From the NCBI RefSeq assembly GCF_001514265.1, contig NZ_KQ948991.1, forward strand, positions 729,539-793,538: 64,000 nt of DNA, read 5' to 3'. Made by a program: the position numbers and the translations under genes. Below the pieces are notes generated by a model that made no database searches, was not told the DNA's origin, and saw nothing but the letters and a program-made list of their open reading frames with translations. Source of the DNA: Streptomyces resistomycificus (GTDB taxonomy: Bacteria; Actinomycetota; Actinomycetes; Streptomycetales; Streptomycetaceae). Every line of letters starts with the position of its first letter. Within the stretch, counting starts at the first letter, position 1. This document shows, in pieces, positions 51,841 to 60,778 of this stretch.

Positions 51841-52968
51841 GTGGTGACGTGGTCCGGCGGGGAGGGGGCGGGGGATCGCGATCCCGTCGCCGAAGGTCGC
51901 CGGATCCTCGGGCTGCGGGTCCTTCTGCAGATCCTGCCCGGCCTGCTGGTCGTCGGCGGGGTCCTCTACGAGGGCCTCACCCCCCGTGCCTTCACCGCGA
52001 TCCCCTTCTTCACCGCCGCCCCGCTCGTCGCCGCGCCGGTGTACTCGCTGGGCGGCACCGTCGGCGTCGGGGCGGTGGCGCTGCTCGCCACCTACGCGGT
52101 CCACGCCCGGTTCAACTTCGCCCCGGACGCGGACACCGCCACCGACGTGGTCACCGTGGCCACCGTCGCCGTGCTGGCCGCCCTCATCAACCGTGTCGTA
52201 CGCCGGGGGGACCAGCGCCTCGCCTCCGCGCGTGGGATCGCCGAGGCCGCCCAGCGCGCCGTGCTGCCCCGGCCCGAGGGGCGGATCGGCGGGTTCGACA
52301 TCGCGGCCCGTTACGAGGCGGCGCAGGCGGACGCCTACATCGGCGGCGACCTGTACGCGGTGCAGGACACCCCCTACGGCGTCCGGCTCATCGTCGGTGA
52401 CGTGCGTGGCAAGGGGATGGGGGCGGTGGCGGCCGTCGCCGTCGTCATCGGCGCCTTCCGGGAGGCCGCCGAGCAGGAGGCGACCCTGGAGGCGGTCGCA
52501 CAGCGGCTGGAGAGGGCGCTGGCGCGCGAGGGCACCCGCCGGGGCGTCATCGAGGCGCACGAGGACTTCACCACGGCCGTCCTGGCCGAACTCCCGCACG
52601 GCGACGGGATCGTACGGATCCTCAACCGCGGGCACCCCTCGCCGCTCCTGCTGCACGCCGACGGCACCGTGCGTTCCCTGTTCGCCCGGGACCCCGCGCT
52701 GCCGCTCGGCATGGGCGACCTCGGCACCTGGCCCGACCGGGCCGAGGAGACCGGCTTCCCGGGCGGGGCCACGCTGCTGCTGCACACCGACGGGCTGTCC
52801 GAGGCACGGGACGCGCACGGGGAGTTCTACGACCCCGGGGCGCGGCTCGAAGGGCGCGTCTTCCCCGACCCCGGCACGCTGCTGCGAACCCTCTCGGAGG
52901 AGGTGCGCCGGCACTCCGGCGGCGGCATGACGGACGACATGGCGCTGCTCGCCGTACGGAGAAAGTGA
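51841..52968 (+). CDS. Membrane PP2C/SpoIIE-type serine phosphatase
   Basis: 375 residues from the GTG at 51841 (AGGAG 5 bases upstream). Three or four N-terminal membrane helices (about 26-125) are followed by a SpoIIE-type phosphatase domain: ARGIAEAAQRAVLPRPEGRIGGFDIAARYEAAQADAYIGGDLYAV, VGDVRGKGMGAVAAVAVVIGAFREAA, ILNRGHPSPLLL, LLLHTDGLSEARDA, and the metal-binding MTDDMALLAVR at the end. Streptomycetes have many such proteins, which act on anti-anti-sigma factors. No partner switch genes adjoin it here. Confidence 0.93.
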   Translation: MVTWSGGEGAGDRDPVAEGRRILGLRVLLQILPGLLVVGGVLYEGLTPRAFTAIPFFTAAPLVAAPVYSLGGTVGVGAVALLATYAVHARFNFAPDADTATDVVTVATVAVLAALINRVVRRGDQRLASARGIAEAAQRAVLPRPEGRIGGFDIAARYEAAQADAYIGGDLYAVQDTPYGVRLIVGDVRGKGMGAVAAVAVVIGAFREAAEQEATLEAVAQRLERALAREGTRRGVIEAHEDFTTAVLAELPHGDGIVRILNRGHPSPLLLHADGTVRSLFARDPALPLGMGDLGTWPDRAEETGFPGGATLLLHTDGLSEARDAHGEFYDPGARLEGRVFPDPGTLLRTLSEEVRRHSGGGMTDDMALLAVRRK

Positions 52969-53204
52969 CTTCGGTTACGTCCTATGTCACCAGACGTGAT
53001 CGCGCGAGCGCCCTCCGCATAACAACTGACACACCGTCAATAGCTGTGAGGCGACCGAGGTCCGGTCAACTCGCCCGTTTTTCGCCGGTCATGGCCCGTT
53101 AGTCCAGGCGGGTTTCGTTAACGATCAAGTGGAACAGCTTGGAAACGAGGCCCCGCGTCTATTAACGTTCGATAACGCAGCGCGGTCGTCCCAGCCGTCA
53201 CAAG

Positions 53205-53369
53205 AGGCGGCTCCGTGCTCACGCGCCGAATCCTGCAAGGAACCGGGGAACCACCACATTGGGGTGAATCGCGCGGATGCCACCGTGAACTCACGGTCGG
53301 TATACGCGCGTAGGAGACCTTCCTGCTCCGAACCCGTCAGCTAACCCGGTAGGCGATAAGGAAGGAAAG
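53205..53369 (+). promoter_or_regulatory. c-di-AMP riboswitch (ydaO/yuaA class)
   Basis: The leader of the M23 peptidase gene shows the ydaO signatures in order: GCCGAATCCTGCAAGGAACC, CGGGGAACCACCA..TTGGGGTGAATC, GCGCGGATG, then TAGGAGACCTTCCTGCTCCG, AACCCGTCAGCTAACCCGGTAGGCG and AAGGAAGGAAAGGA. This class binds c-di-AMP and usually turns expression off when it is abundant. It controls cell-wall hydrolases in Streptomyces. Boundaries are approximate. It accounts for most of the 413-base gap 52969-53381; the promoter must lie before it. Confidence 0.9.
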
Positions 53370-53381
53370 GAGCACGCCCAC

Positions 53382-54413
53382 GTGGCGTCCAACCCGCCTG
53401 CCCCAGAAGCCCCGTTCGTGCCGGGCCAGCGTGACAGCGAGACCTTCGGCTACGGCAGCTACCGCACCGACGAGGGCCCCTGGACGGAGTGGAATCCCAC
53501 CGAGGAGTCCATCCGACCCGTTCGCGGCCGGCACCGTGTCGCCAAGCAGCGTGGCGGACTCGCCCGCAGTTCCACCGTTCTCGGTGTCGGTGTCATAGCC
53601 GCCGTCGGCGCGGGCGGTATGGCCAGCGCGCAGACCGGCAAGCCGCCGGTGTCGATCTCCATGCCGGACCTGCCCAACGTGGGCTCCCTCATCTCGGACG
53701 ACTCCGACGAGCCCGAGGACACCGCCACCGCGCTCAGCAGCGTCGGCGCGGCCTCCGCGGACACCGAGGAGAGCGCCTCCGACGCCGGCGAGGCACTGCG
53801 CACCCGGATCATGGCGCAGGCCGAGCAGCAGCAGGACCAGATCGAGAGCAAGGCCGTCGCCGAGGCCGCGGCCGCCGCCGAGAAGCAGGCCGCCGCGGCG
53901 GTCGCCAAGGCGGAGAAGGAGGCGGAGGCCAAGGCCGCCGCCGCCAAGGAGAAGGCGGAGGCGGAGGCCAAGAAGAAGGCCGAGGCCGAGCGTCTGGCCG
54001 AGCTGGCCAAGCAGTACGCGCTGCCGACCTCCTCGTACACCCTCACCTCCACCTTCGGTCAGGCCGGCTCCCTGTGGTCCTCCGGCTACCACACGGGCCT
54101 CGACTTCGCCGCTCCCACGGGCACGCTCATCAAGGCGGTCCACACCGGCACCATCACGCAGGCCGGCTGGGACGGTTCGTACGGCTACAAGACCGTCCTC
54201 ACCCTCGATGACGGCACGGAGATCTGGTACGCCCACCAGTCCTCGATCAGCGTCAGCGTCGGCCAGAAGGTCGCCACCGGTGACGTCATCGGCCGCGTGG
54301 GCGCGACCGGCAACGTGACCGGCGCGCATCTGCACCTCGAGGTCCACACCGGCGGTTCGAACTCCGGTATCGACCCGGCGGCCTGGCTGCGGGGCAAGGG
54401 CCTCACCCTCTGA
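53382..54413 (+). CDS. M23 (LytM-type) cell-wall peptidase
   Basis: 343 residues from the GTG at 53382 behind AAAGGAG. A ~55-residue polar cytoplasmic head precedes a membrane/export segment (STVLGVGVIAAVGAGGMASAQ, about 65-85). A long charged Ala/Glu/Lys coiled coil (about 145-205) leads to a C-terminal LytM domain: SGYHTGLDFAAPTGT (His/Asp zinc ligands), then GAHLHLEVHTGG (HxH). It should cut peptidoglycan cross-bridges or act with such enzymes. The c-di-AMP riboswitch in its leader links it to cell-wall stress and germination control. Confidence 0.94.
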   Translation: MASNPPAPEAPFVPGQRDSETFGYGSYRTDEGPWTEWNPTEESIRPVRGRHRVAKQRGGLARSSTVLGVGVIAAVGAGGMASAQTGKPPVSISMPDLPNVGSLISDDSDEPEDTATALSSVGAASADTEESASDAGEALRTRIMAQAEQQQDQIESKAVAEAAAAAEKQAAAAVAKAEKEAEAKAAAAKEKAEAEAKKKAEAERLAELAKQYALPTSSYTLTSTFGQAGSLWSSGYHTGLDFAAPTGTLIKAVHTGTITQAGWDGSYGYKTVLTLDDGTEIWYAHQSSISVSVGQKVATGDVIGRVGATGNVTGAHLHLEVHTGGSNSGIDPAAWLRGKGLTL

Positions 54414-54441
54414 GACCCACCGACCTCTGATCCCCGGCGGT

Positions 54442-54467
54442 CCTGACGACACCCCCTCGACGTCAGG
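54442..54467 (+). terminator. Weak terminator after the M23 gene
   Basis: CCTGACG (54442-54448) pairs with CGTCAGG (54461-54467) over a 12-base loop, 29 bases after the stop. Confidence 0.4.
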
Positions 54468-54545
54468 GCTGCCGGTCCGGTGTTTACGGGGATTTTGCGG
54501 GCGTCGCCGGAATGCCGGGCTCCGGCGGGGTCGTTGACGAGAAGC

Positions 54546-55496
54546 ATGACTTCTCCTTCGCTTCGCAAGCTCGGGACCTCGGATCTGGAGGTCTTCCCGC
54601 TCTCCCTCGGCGGCAACGTGTTCGGCTGGACCACCGACGAGGCCGCCTCCTTCGCCGTCCTCGACGCGTACACCGCCGCGGGCGGAAACTTCATCGACAC
54701 CGCCGACTCCTACTCGGCGTGGGTCGACGGCAACCAGGGCGGCGAGTCCGAGACCCTCATCGGCAAGTGGGCCAAGGCGCGCGGCAACCGTGCGGACGTG
54801 GTCATCGCGACCAAGGTGAGCCAGCACCCCGGGTACCCGGGGCTGACCGCCGCCAACATCAAGGCCGCCGCCGACGCGTCCCTGCGCCGCCTCGACACCG
54901 ACTACATCGACCTCTACTACACCCACTTCGACAAGCCGGAAGTGCCGGTGGAGGAGATCATCGGCGCGCTCGACGAGCTGGTGAGGGCGGGCAAGGTGCG
55001 GCACATCGCCGCGTCCAACATCTCCGCACAGCGCCTGGAGCAGTCCCTCGCCTTCTCCGACCGCGAGGGCCTGGCACGGTACGTCGCCCTCCAGCCCCAC
55101 TACAACCTGGTCTCCCGCGACACCTACGAGGGTGAACTGCAGGACCTGGCCGAGCGCTCCGGCCTCGCCGCCGTCCCGTACTTCGCGCTCGCGTCCGGCT
55201 TCCTCACCGGCAAGTACCGGCCCGGCACGACCGTCGACAGCGCGCGGGCGGGCGGCGCCGCGAAGCACCTGGAGACCGAGCGCGGCCTGAAGGTCCTCAC
55301 CGCACTCGACGAGATCGCCCGGTCCCACGACGCGCCGGTCGCCACCACCGCCCTGGCCTGGCTCGCCGCCCAGCCGACGGTGGCGGCGCCGATCGCCTCC
55401 GCCCGCACGCCCGAACAGCTCCCGGCCCTGATGGGGGTGGCGGACCTCACCCTGACGGAGAGCGACCTCGCCCGCCTGGCGGAGGCCTCGGCCTGA
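54546..55496 (+). CDS. Aldo/keto reductase
   Basis: 316 residues from ATG at 54546. A TIM-barrel AKR with the catalytic tetrad placed as expected: Asp and Tyr in FIDTADSYSAW, Lys in VIATKVS, His in YYTHFDKP. The NADPH-binding end is PTVAAPIASARTPEQL. The closest group is the YdjG/Tas-like oxidoreductases acting on small aldehydes or ketones; substrate unknown. It converges with the PrsW gene with only 12 bases between stops and no visible terminator. Confidence 0.93.
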   Translation: MTSPSLRKLGTSDLEVFPLSLGGNVFGWTTDEAASFAVLDAYTAAGGNFIDTADSYSAWVDGNQGGESETLIGKWAKARGNRADVVIATKVSQHPGYPGLTAANIKAAADASLRRLDTDYIDLYYTHFDKPEVPVEEIIGALDELVRAGKVRHIAASNISAQRLEQSLAFSDREGLARYVALQPHYNLVSRDTYEGELQDLAERSGLAAVPYFALASGFLTGKYRPGTTVDSARAGGAAKHLETERGLKVLTALDEIARSHDAPVATTALAWLAAQPTVAAPIASARTPEQLPALMGVADLTLTESDLARLAEASA

Positions 55497-55508
55497 CCTC
55501 GGGGCCCG

Positions 55509-56840
55509 CTACGAGCGGTACGGGTTGTACGCGGGAAAGGGCACCGCGGGGTACGCGGGCGCCGTCGCCGGATACCCGTACACCCCGTAGATCGGCCACG
55601 GCGGCGCGGTCACCGCCACCGGTGGTGCGGTCATCCTCGCCGCGTGGTCGAGCGCGGGACGCGCCACGTTCCGGCGCCGCCACAGCTCGGCCAGCAACTC
55701 GCGCTCCCGGAGGAGGAAGTCCGCCTCCGCCCGCCCCCGGCGCGCCCGGTGCCGCAGGAACGCCAGTGAGGTCGCGTACGCCTCGTACTGGGCCACCGCC
55801 CGGGCCGCGGGGCGCCCGTAGTGCCGCCGGGCGTAGTCCCGGGCGATCCTGCGGGCCCGCATCGAGCCGAGCGCGTACGGCTCGGCCGGCGTCAGCCAGC
55901 CCGCCACGCCGTACGCGGGCAGCTCCTCGCGTACGGTCCTCAGCTCCCGCTGCCGGGTCCAGATGACGAGCCAGGTCAGCAGCCCGAAGGCGGGCACCAT
56001 GAGCGTCGCGTAGACGGCGAAGAACCCGTACTCGCCGAACGTCGACGAGCCGTTCCAGATCGCGTGCATGCCCATCGCGAGCAGCAGGCCCGACAGCGGC
56101 AGCAGGACGCGCCACACGTGCTGGCGCCGTGCGCACAGCGCGGAGATGCCGAAGCCGATGCCGGTGAGGACGGTGAAGAGGGGGTGCGCGAACGGCGACA
56201 TGACGATCCGCACGAAGAAGGTCGCCGCGGTGACGGAGGCGATTCCGCTGTCGCCGGTCAGCTGGTCGGTGCCGAAGGCGGTGCCGAGGTAGAGGATGTT
56301 CTCGGTGAAGGCGAATCCCGTGGCGGTGACCCCGGCGATCACCACCCCGTCGACGATCCCCGTGAACTCGCGTCGCCGGAAGAGGAAGACCAGTAAGACG
56401 GCCGCGGCCTTGGCCGACTCCTCCACGACCGGCGCTATGACCGTGGCGCCCAGGGTGTCCGCGCTGGAGGGGTCCGCGGTGGCCGTCGCTATCCATCTGG
56501 TCGCGAAGCTGTTGGCGATGATCGCTATCAGTGCCGCCGCGCAGGCGCCCCAGGCGAAGGCGAACAGCAGGTTGCGCCAGGGGCCGGGCTCGACGCGGTC
56601 GAGCCACCGGAACGCGGCTATGAGCAGCGGCACCGGCAGGACGGCGAGCCCGAGCCCGACCAGGAACCCCTCCGTGCCCGTCTGCTCGCGGACCAGGGCG
56701 AGGATGACCAGCCCGGAGAGCGCGAGCAGCGTGCTCAGCGCGCCGTAACGCACCCATCTGCGCTGCCACCAGTGAGCGTGCCGCAGTGCGGCGCCGGTCG
56801 GATCACCGGTGTGCGTCGGGTACGGAGGAACGGTGGCCAC
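55509..56840 (-). CDS. PrsW-type intramembrane metalloprotease
   Basis: 443 residues. About nine membrane helices (33-300) carry the PrsW motifs: EExxK in APVVEESAKAAAVLL, FxxxE in GFAFTENILY, His in SPFAHPLFT and the late His in AMGMHAIWNG. PrsW-family proteases make site-1 cuts in anti-sigma factors in Bacillus; the target here is unknown. The last ~130 residues are a cytoplasmic Arg-rich helical stretch and a Tyr/Pro-rich tail. The GTG start at 56840 lies 13 bases after the start of a TAGGGT hexamer on the minus strand. Confidence 0.9.
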   Translation of the reverse strand: MATVPPYPTHTGDPTGAALRHAHWWQRRWVRYGALSTLLALSGLVILALVREQTGTEGFLVGLGLAVLPVPLLIAAFRWLDRVEPGPWRNLLFAFAWGACAAALIAIIANSFATRWIATATADPSSADTLGATVIAPVVEESAKAAAVLLVFLFRRREFTGIVDGVVIAGVTATGFAFTENILYLGTAFGTDQLTGDSGIASVTAATFFVRIVMSPFAHPLFTVLTGIGFGISALCARRQHVWRVLLPLSGLLLAMGMHAIWNGSSTFGEYGFFAVYATLMVPAFGLLTWLVIWTRQRELRTVREELPAYGVAGWLTPAEPYALGSMRARRIARDYARRHYGRPAARAVAQYEAYATSLAFLRHRARRGRAEADFLLRERELLAELWRRRNVARPALDHAARMTAPPVAVTAPPWPIYGVYGYPATAPAYPAVPFPAYNPYRS

Positions 56841-56847
56841 GGCATTG

Positions 56848-56853
56848 ACCCTA
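56848..56853 (-). promoter_or_regulatory. -10 box of the PrsW gene (leaderless arrangement)
   Basis: On the minus strand TAGGGT begins 13 bases before the GTG start, the same spacing as at purD, purF and the gene at 19870. Confidence 0.45.
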
Positions 56854-56892
56854 ACGAGGCTGAGGCGGCGCCCGCAGGACGGAGAGGGGGGT

Positions 56893-57774
56893 TCAGGCGC
56901 CGGTGGGGGGCTGGTCCTTGTGCTGTACGGAGTGCTCTACGCGACGGAAGAGCAGGTCGTTCACGACATGTCCCTTCTCCAGTCCCTGGCCCTCGAAACG
57001 AGTCAGCGGCCGGAACTCGGGACGCGGCGCGAAACCGCCCTTGGGCTGCGTGTTCTCGAAGCCGGGGTGTGCCGTGAGCACCTCGAGCATCTGTTCCGCG
57101 TACGGCTCCCAGTCCGTCGCGCAGTGCACGAGCGCCCCCGGCCCGAGCCGGGTCGCGGCGAGGTCGAGGAACTCGGGCTGGATCAGCCGCCGCTTGTGGT
57201 GCCGCTTCTTCGGCCAGGGATCGGGGAAGTACACGCGCAGCCCGGCGAGGGAGTCCGGGGTGAGCATCTCGCGCAGCAGGATGATGGCGTCCCCGTTGGC
57301 GACGCGGACGTTGGACAGTCCGTTCTGATCGGCGAGGTTGAGCAGGTTGCCCTGGCCGGGTGTGTGGACGTCCACGGCGAGGATGTTGGTGTCCGGGTCG
57401 GCGCCGGCCATCTGGGCGGTGGCCTCTCCCATGCCGAACCCGATCTCCAGGACGACCGGATGGTCGTTCCCGAACATGTCGGTGAGGTCGATGACGCGCT
57501 GCCCGTCGATGTCGAGCCCCCACTGGGACCACAACCGCTGCAACGCGTCCGCCTGCCCGGCCGTCACCCGACTGCGCCGAGGCTGGAAACTCCGGATCCG
57601 CCGCTCGAAGTGCGAACCCGCCGGATCGGCGCTGGGCCCGTCCGGGAAACGCGGCTCCCCCTTGGCCCGGGCATGCCGGATGGAGACACCGGGGACGTGG
57701 GGGGTGTGCTCGCCGGGCTCGGGGGAGGGTTCGGCGGCTCGGTGGGTCTCGGAAGCGTTGAGGGAGTCAGACAC
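56893..57774 (-). CDS. trmB: tRNA (guanine-N7-)-methyltransferase
   Basis: 293 residues from the GTG at 57774 (MSDSLNASE). It adds m7G at tRNA position 46 using SAM. Motifs: RSFQPRRSRVTAGQ, the SAM loop VVLEIGFGMGEATAQMA, ILAVDVHTPGQGNLL, VANGDAIILLRE, and the TrmB signature VYFPDPWPKKRHHKRRL. The N-terminus is ~60 residues longer than in E. coli TrmB, Pro/Glu-rich. GGAAG lies 4-8 bases upstream. Confidence 0.95.
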   Translation of the reverse strand: MSDSLNASETHRAAEPSPEPGEHTPHVPGVSIRHARAKGEPRFPDGPSADPAGSHFERRIRSFQPRRSRVTAGQADALQRLWSQWGLDIDGQRVIDLTDMFGNDHPVVLEIGFGMGEATAQMAGADPDTNILAVDVHTPGQGNLLNLADQNGLSNVRVANGDAIILLREMLTPDSLAGLRVYFPDPWPKKRHHKRRLIQPEFLDLAATRLGPGALVHCATDWEPYAEQMLEVLTAHPGFENTQPKGGFAPRPEFRPLTRFEGQGLEKGHVVNDLLFRRVEHSVQHKDQPPTGA

Positions 57775-57843
57775 AGTGCTTCCGATTTTACGGCCAGAAG
57801 CGGACGGCCAGCTTCTCGTCGCGTCGGACGGGAGCGAGGCGTG

Positions 57844-57919
57844 CGTCACCGCTGCCGGCCGTCCGGCGGCCGGGGCGAGGCGGCCATCACCGCTGCGGCC
57901 GTCCGGCGGCCGCGGCGAG
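57844..57919. repeat. Two ~35-bp direct repeats between trmB and lhgO
   Basis: TCACCGCTG(C)CGGCCGTCCGGCGGCC... occurs at 57844 and again at 57885, a 41-base period, with about 90% identity. It fills most of the 197-base gap. Confidence 0.75.
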
Positions 57920-57971
57920 GCCTGCCGGGCCGGCGGACGGCGGTCGTGCGGCCGCCCACTCCTCGGCGGTG

Positions 57972-59180
57972 TCACACCGAGCCCAGTACCGCCAGCGCTC
58001 GCCGTGCCACCTCCCGGCCCACCGGCAGGGAGGCCGTCGCCGCGGGTGAGGGCGCGTTCAGTACGTGGACGGCCCGGGCCCCCTCCCGGATCAGGAAGTC
58101 GTCCACCAGTACCCCGTCCCGAAGTACCGCCTGCGCCCGCACGCCGGCCGGGGCGGGGATCAGGTCCTCCTCCTCCACCGCCGGCAGCAGCCTTCGCACC
58201 GCGTCGACGAACGCCCCCTTCGACACCGACCGTCGCAGCTCCCCCGCGCCGTACCGCCAGTGCCGGCGGGCCATTCGCCATGCCCCCGGCCACTCCAGGG
58301 TCCGTACCACCTCTCGCGGTCTCACCACACCCCAGCCGTACCCCTCCCGGGCCAGCGCCGGGACCGCGTTGGGGCCGATGTGCACGCCCCCGTCGATCCC
58401 GCGTGTGAGGTGCACCCCGAGGAAGGGGAACGCCGGGTCCGGCACCGGATACACCAGTCCCCGCACCAGTTCGGGCCGCGCCAGCGTGTAGTACTCCCCG
58501 CGGAACGGCACGATCCGCATGTCCGGCTCGTCACCCGTCATCCGCGCGACCTCGTCGCAGTACAGCCCCGCGCAGTTCACCAGCACCCGCCCCCGCACGA
58601 CGTCCCCACCCGCCGTGCGCACGGCCACCCCGAGCTGCGGCCGCCGGTCCACCTGGACGACCCGGGCCCCGTACCGGATCTCCGCCCCCGACGCCTCGGC
58701 CAGCCGGCGGGCGACCGCGCCGAAGTCGCAGACGCCGGTCGTCCCCACGTGTATCGCGGCGAGCCCGCGCACCTCCGGCTCGTACTCCGCGATCTGGGCG
58801 GTGCCCAGTTCCCGCACCGCGATGCCGTTCTCCCGGCCGCGCTGCACGAGCGCGTGCAGACGGGGCAGCTCGGCCCGGTCGGTCGCGACGATCAGCTTGC
58901 CGGTGACGTCGTGCGGGATGTCGTACTCCGCGCAGAACTTGATCATCTCGGCGGCGCCCCGCACGGCGTAGCGCGCCTTGAGCGAGCCGGGCCGGTAGTA
59001 GATCCCGCTGTGGATCACCCCGCTGTTGCGCCCTGTCTGGTGCCGGGCCGGGCCCCGCTCCTTCTCCAGCACCGTCACCCGTGTGCCCGGTGCGGCACGC
59101 GTGATCGCATACGCCGTGGACAGGCCGACGATCCCGCCGCCGACCACCAGCACGTCACAGTCGTACGCGCTCTCCCGCAC
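57972..59180 (-). CDS. lhgO: L-2-hydroxyglutarate oxidase
   Basis: 402 residues from the GTG at 59180 (GGGAGG upstream; an in-frame ATG at 59210 is less well placed). FAD-dependent: VLVVGGGIVGLSTAYAI (about 10-26), then the family motif RHQTGRNSGVIHSGIYY, VNCAGLYCDEVARM, RGEYYTL, the substrate-site FPFLGVHLTRGIDGG and a C-terminal HVLNAPSPAATASLPVG. It oxidises L-2-hydroxyglutarate to 2-oxoglutarate, passing electrons to the membrane or oxygen. Between trmB and the sporulation regulator on the same strand. Confidence 0.93.
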   Translation of the reverse strand: MRESAYDCDVLVVGGGIVGLSTAYAITRAAPGTRVTVLEKERGPARHQTGRNSGVIHSGIYYRPGSLKARYAVRGAAEMIKFCAEYDIPHDVTGKLIVATDRAELPRLHALVQRGRENGIAVRELGTAQIAEYEPEVRGLAAIHVGTTGVCDFGAVARRLAEASGAEIRYGARVVQVDRRPQLGVAVRTAGGDVVRGRVLVNCAGLYCDEVARMTGDEPDMRIVPFRGEYYTLARPELVRGLVYPVPDPAFPFLGVHLTRGIDGGVHIGPNAVPALAREGYGWGVVRPREVVRTLEWPGAWRMARRHWRYGAGELRRSVSKGAFVDAVRRLLPAVEEEDLIPAPAGVRAQAVLRDGVLVDDFLIREGARAVHVLNAPSPAATASLPVGREVARRALAVLGSV

Positions 59181-59262
59181 CTGCACCACCTCCCGGCTTC
59201 GATAGTGCACTGCGCCACTGACAACGCGCTCAAACCCGGGAGACGGACGGAGCGGCCCGGGG

Positions 59263-60687
59263 TCAGGCCGGCGCCATCAGGAGCGGCCGTGCCCGCTCCC
59301 GCAGCTCCACCACGCGCGGCTCGTCGCCGTACGGCTCCAGGCGGTGGAGGAGGTCCTTCACGTACTCGGTGGTGCGCGCGGACGAGATGCGCCCCGCGAC
59401 CTCCACCGCCCGTACGCCCTGCTCGCATGCCGCGTCGAGATTGCCCGACTCCAGCTCGGCGACCGCCGACACGACCAGGCGCAGTCCGTGCGAGCGCACG
59501 AACTCCTCCGTCGGCTTCGACAGCGCCTGCTCGGTGAAACGGCGGACCTGACGTGGTGCCTTCAGGTCGCGGTAGCACTCGGCGGCGTCCGCGGCGAAGC
59601 GGTCGTACGAGTAGAAGCCGAGCCAGGACGGGTCGCTGTCGCCGTCGCGGGCCCGCTCCAGCCAGCCCTCGGCGGCCCGCAGCGCGGCCCCGGCCGCCGG
59701 GGCGTCACCCGCACGCGCGTGGGCCCGTGCCTCGACGAGCCGGAAGAAGCTCATGGTGCGGGCGGTGGCCAGGCCCCGGTTGCGCTCCAGGGCGGCCTGG
59801 GCGAGGTCGACACCCTCGTCGCCGAACCCGCGGTACGTCGCCTGCAGCGACATGGACGCCAGCACGTACCCCCCGAGGGGGACGTCGGCGGCCGCACGCG
59901 CGAGGCGCAGCGCCTGGATGTAGTACCGCTGGGCGGCCTCCTGCTGGCCCGTGTCGAAGGCCATCCAGCCGGCCAGCCGGGTGAGCTCGGCGCTGGCCCC
60001 GAACAGGGCCCTGCCGACCTCGTCGGAGTACGAGCCGAGCAGCAGCGGTGCCGCCTCCACCCGCAGGCACTCGGGCACCATCGACGAACGCCAGTCGCCG
60101 CCTCCGTACTTGGAGTCCCAGCGCCTGGCGTCCTCCGCGGCCTCCCGCAGCTTCTGTACGTCGCTGTGGCCGACTTTGAGCGGTGCGCCGGAGCCCTCTG
60201 CCGGGTTCGCGTCACGCGCTACCGAACTGTCGGCCGGGGTTATCAGCCACCGTGAGGCAGGCGTTGCGTATGCGCTTACTGCGAACGATCCGGCCAGCGA
60301 CTGCCAGATGCCACCGGAGCCGGCCCGGCGTCCGGCGAGGTCGAGCCGGTACAGCTCCGTCGCCGAGCGCACCGCCTGTCCGACGTCCCTGGGGAAGGCG
60401 AGGCCCACCTCGGGTGCGGGATCCGCGTCCGCCAGGCCGATCTCGTGGAGCGGCACCGGGCGGCCGAGCTTCTGCCCTATGGCGGCGGCGATGAGGTGCG
60501 GCGCGGCGCCCTGCGGCACCATGCCCTTCGATACCCAGCGCGCCACCGAGGTCTTGTCGTAGCGAAGAGTCAACCCGCGTTGAGCGCCAAGGTCGTTGAC
60601 GCGTCGCGCGAGTCCTGCGTTGCTGATTCCCGCGAGGGCGAGAACGGCGCCGAGTTTTTCGTTCGGCCCGCGTTGCTCCCTGGACAT
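59263..60687 (-). CDS. Sporulation-associated regulator (NsdA-like TPR protein)
   Basis: 474 residues from ATG at 60687 (GAGGGG upstream). The N-terminal ~80 residues form an HTH-like head (EKLGAVLALAGISNAGLARRVNDLGAQRG; TSVARWVSKGMVP). The remaining ~300 residues are TPR-like helices (WMAFDTGQQEAAQRYYIQALRLA; GYVLASMSLQATYRGFGDEGVDLAQAALER). This is the family of Streptomyces developmental proteins that includes NsdA and the sporulation-associated protein I recall as SCO4114. It probably acts as a transcriptional or signalling regulator in aerial development. A good promoter lies at 60750-60778. Confidence 0.88.
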   Translation of the reverse strand: MSREQRGPNEKLGAVLALAGISNAGLARRVNDLGAQRGLTLRYDKTSVARWVSKGMVPQGAAPHLIAAAIGQKLGRPVPLHEIGLADADPAPEVGLAFPRDVGQAVRSATELYRLDLAGRRAGSGGIWQSLAGSFAVSAYATPASRWLITPADSSVARDANPAEGSGAPLKVGHSDVQKLREAAEDARRWDSKYGGGDWRSSMVPECLRVEAAPLLLGSYSDEVGRALFGASAELTRLAGWMAFDTGQQEAAQRYYIQALRLARAAADVPLGGYVLASMSLQATYRGFGDEGVDLAQAALERNRGLATARTMSFFRLVEARAHARAGDAPAAGAALRAAEGWLERARDGDSDPSWLGFYSYDRFAADAAECYRDLKAPRQVRRFTEQALSKPTEEFVRSHGLRLVVSAVAELESGNLDAACEQGVRAVEVAGRISSARTTEYVKDLLHRLEPYGDEPRVVELRERARPLLMAPA

Positions 60688-60749
60688 TGCGCCACCCCTC
60701 GACACAGACGGCTGCCGCGCTGGCATAACCACGCGGCATTCGTAAACCC

Positions 60750-60778
60750 AGCGTAGTTCGCCGCATCCCAAGCGTTAA
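60750..60778 (-). promoter_or_regulatory. Promoter of the sporulation regulator gene
   Basis: Minus strand: TTAACG (60778-60773), 17 bases, TACGCT (60755-60750), with predicted start near 60743 and a ~56-base leader. Confidence 0.55.
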
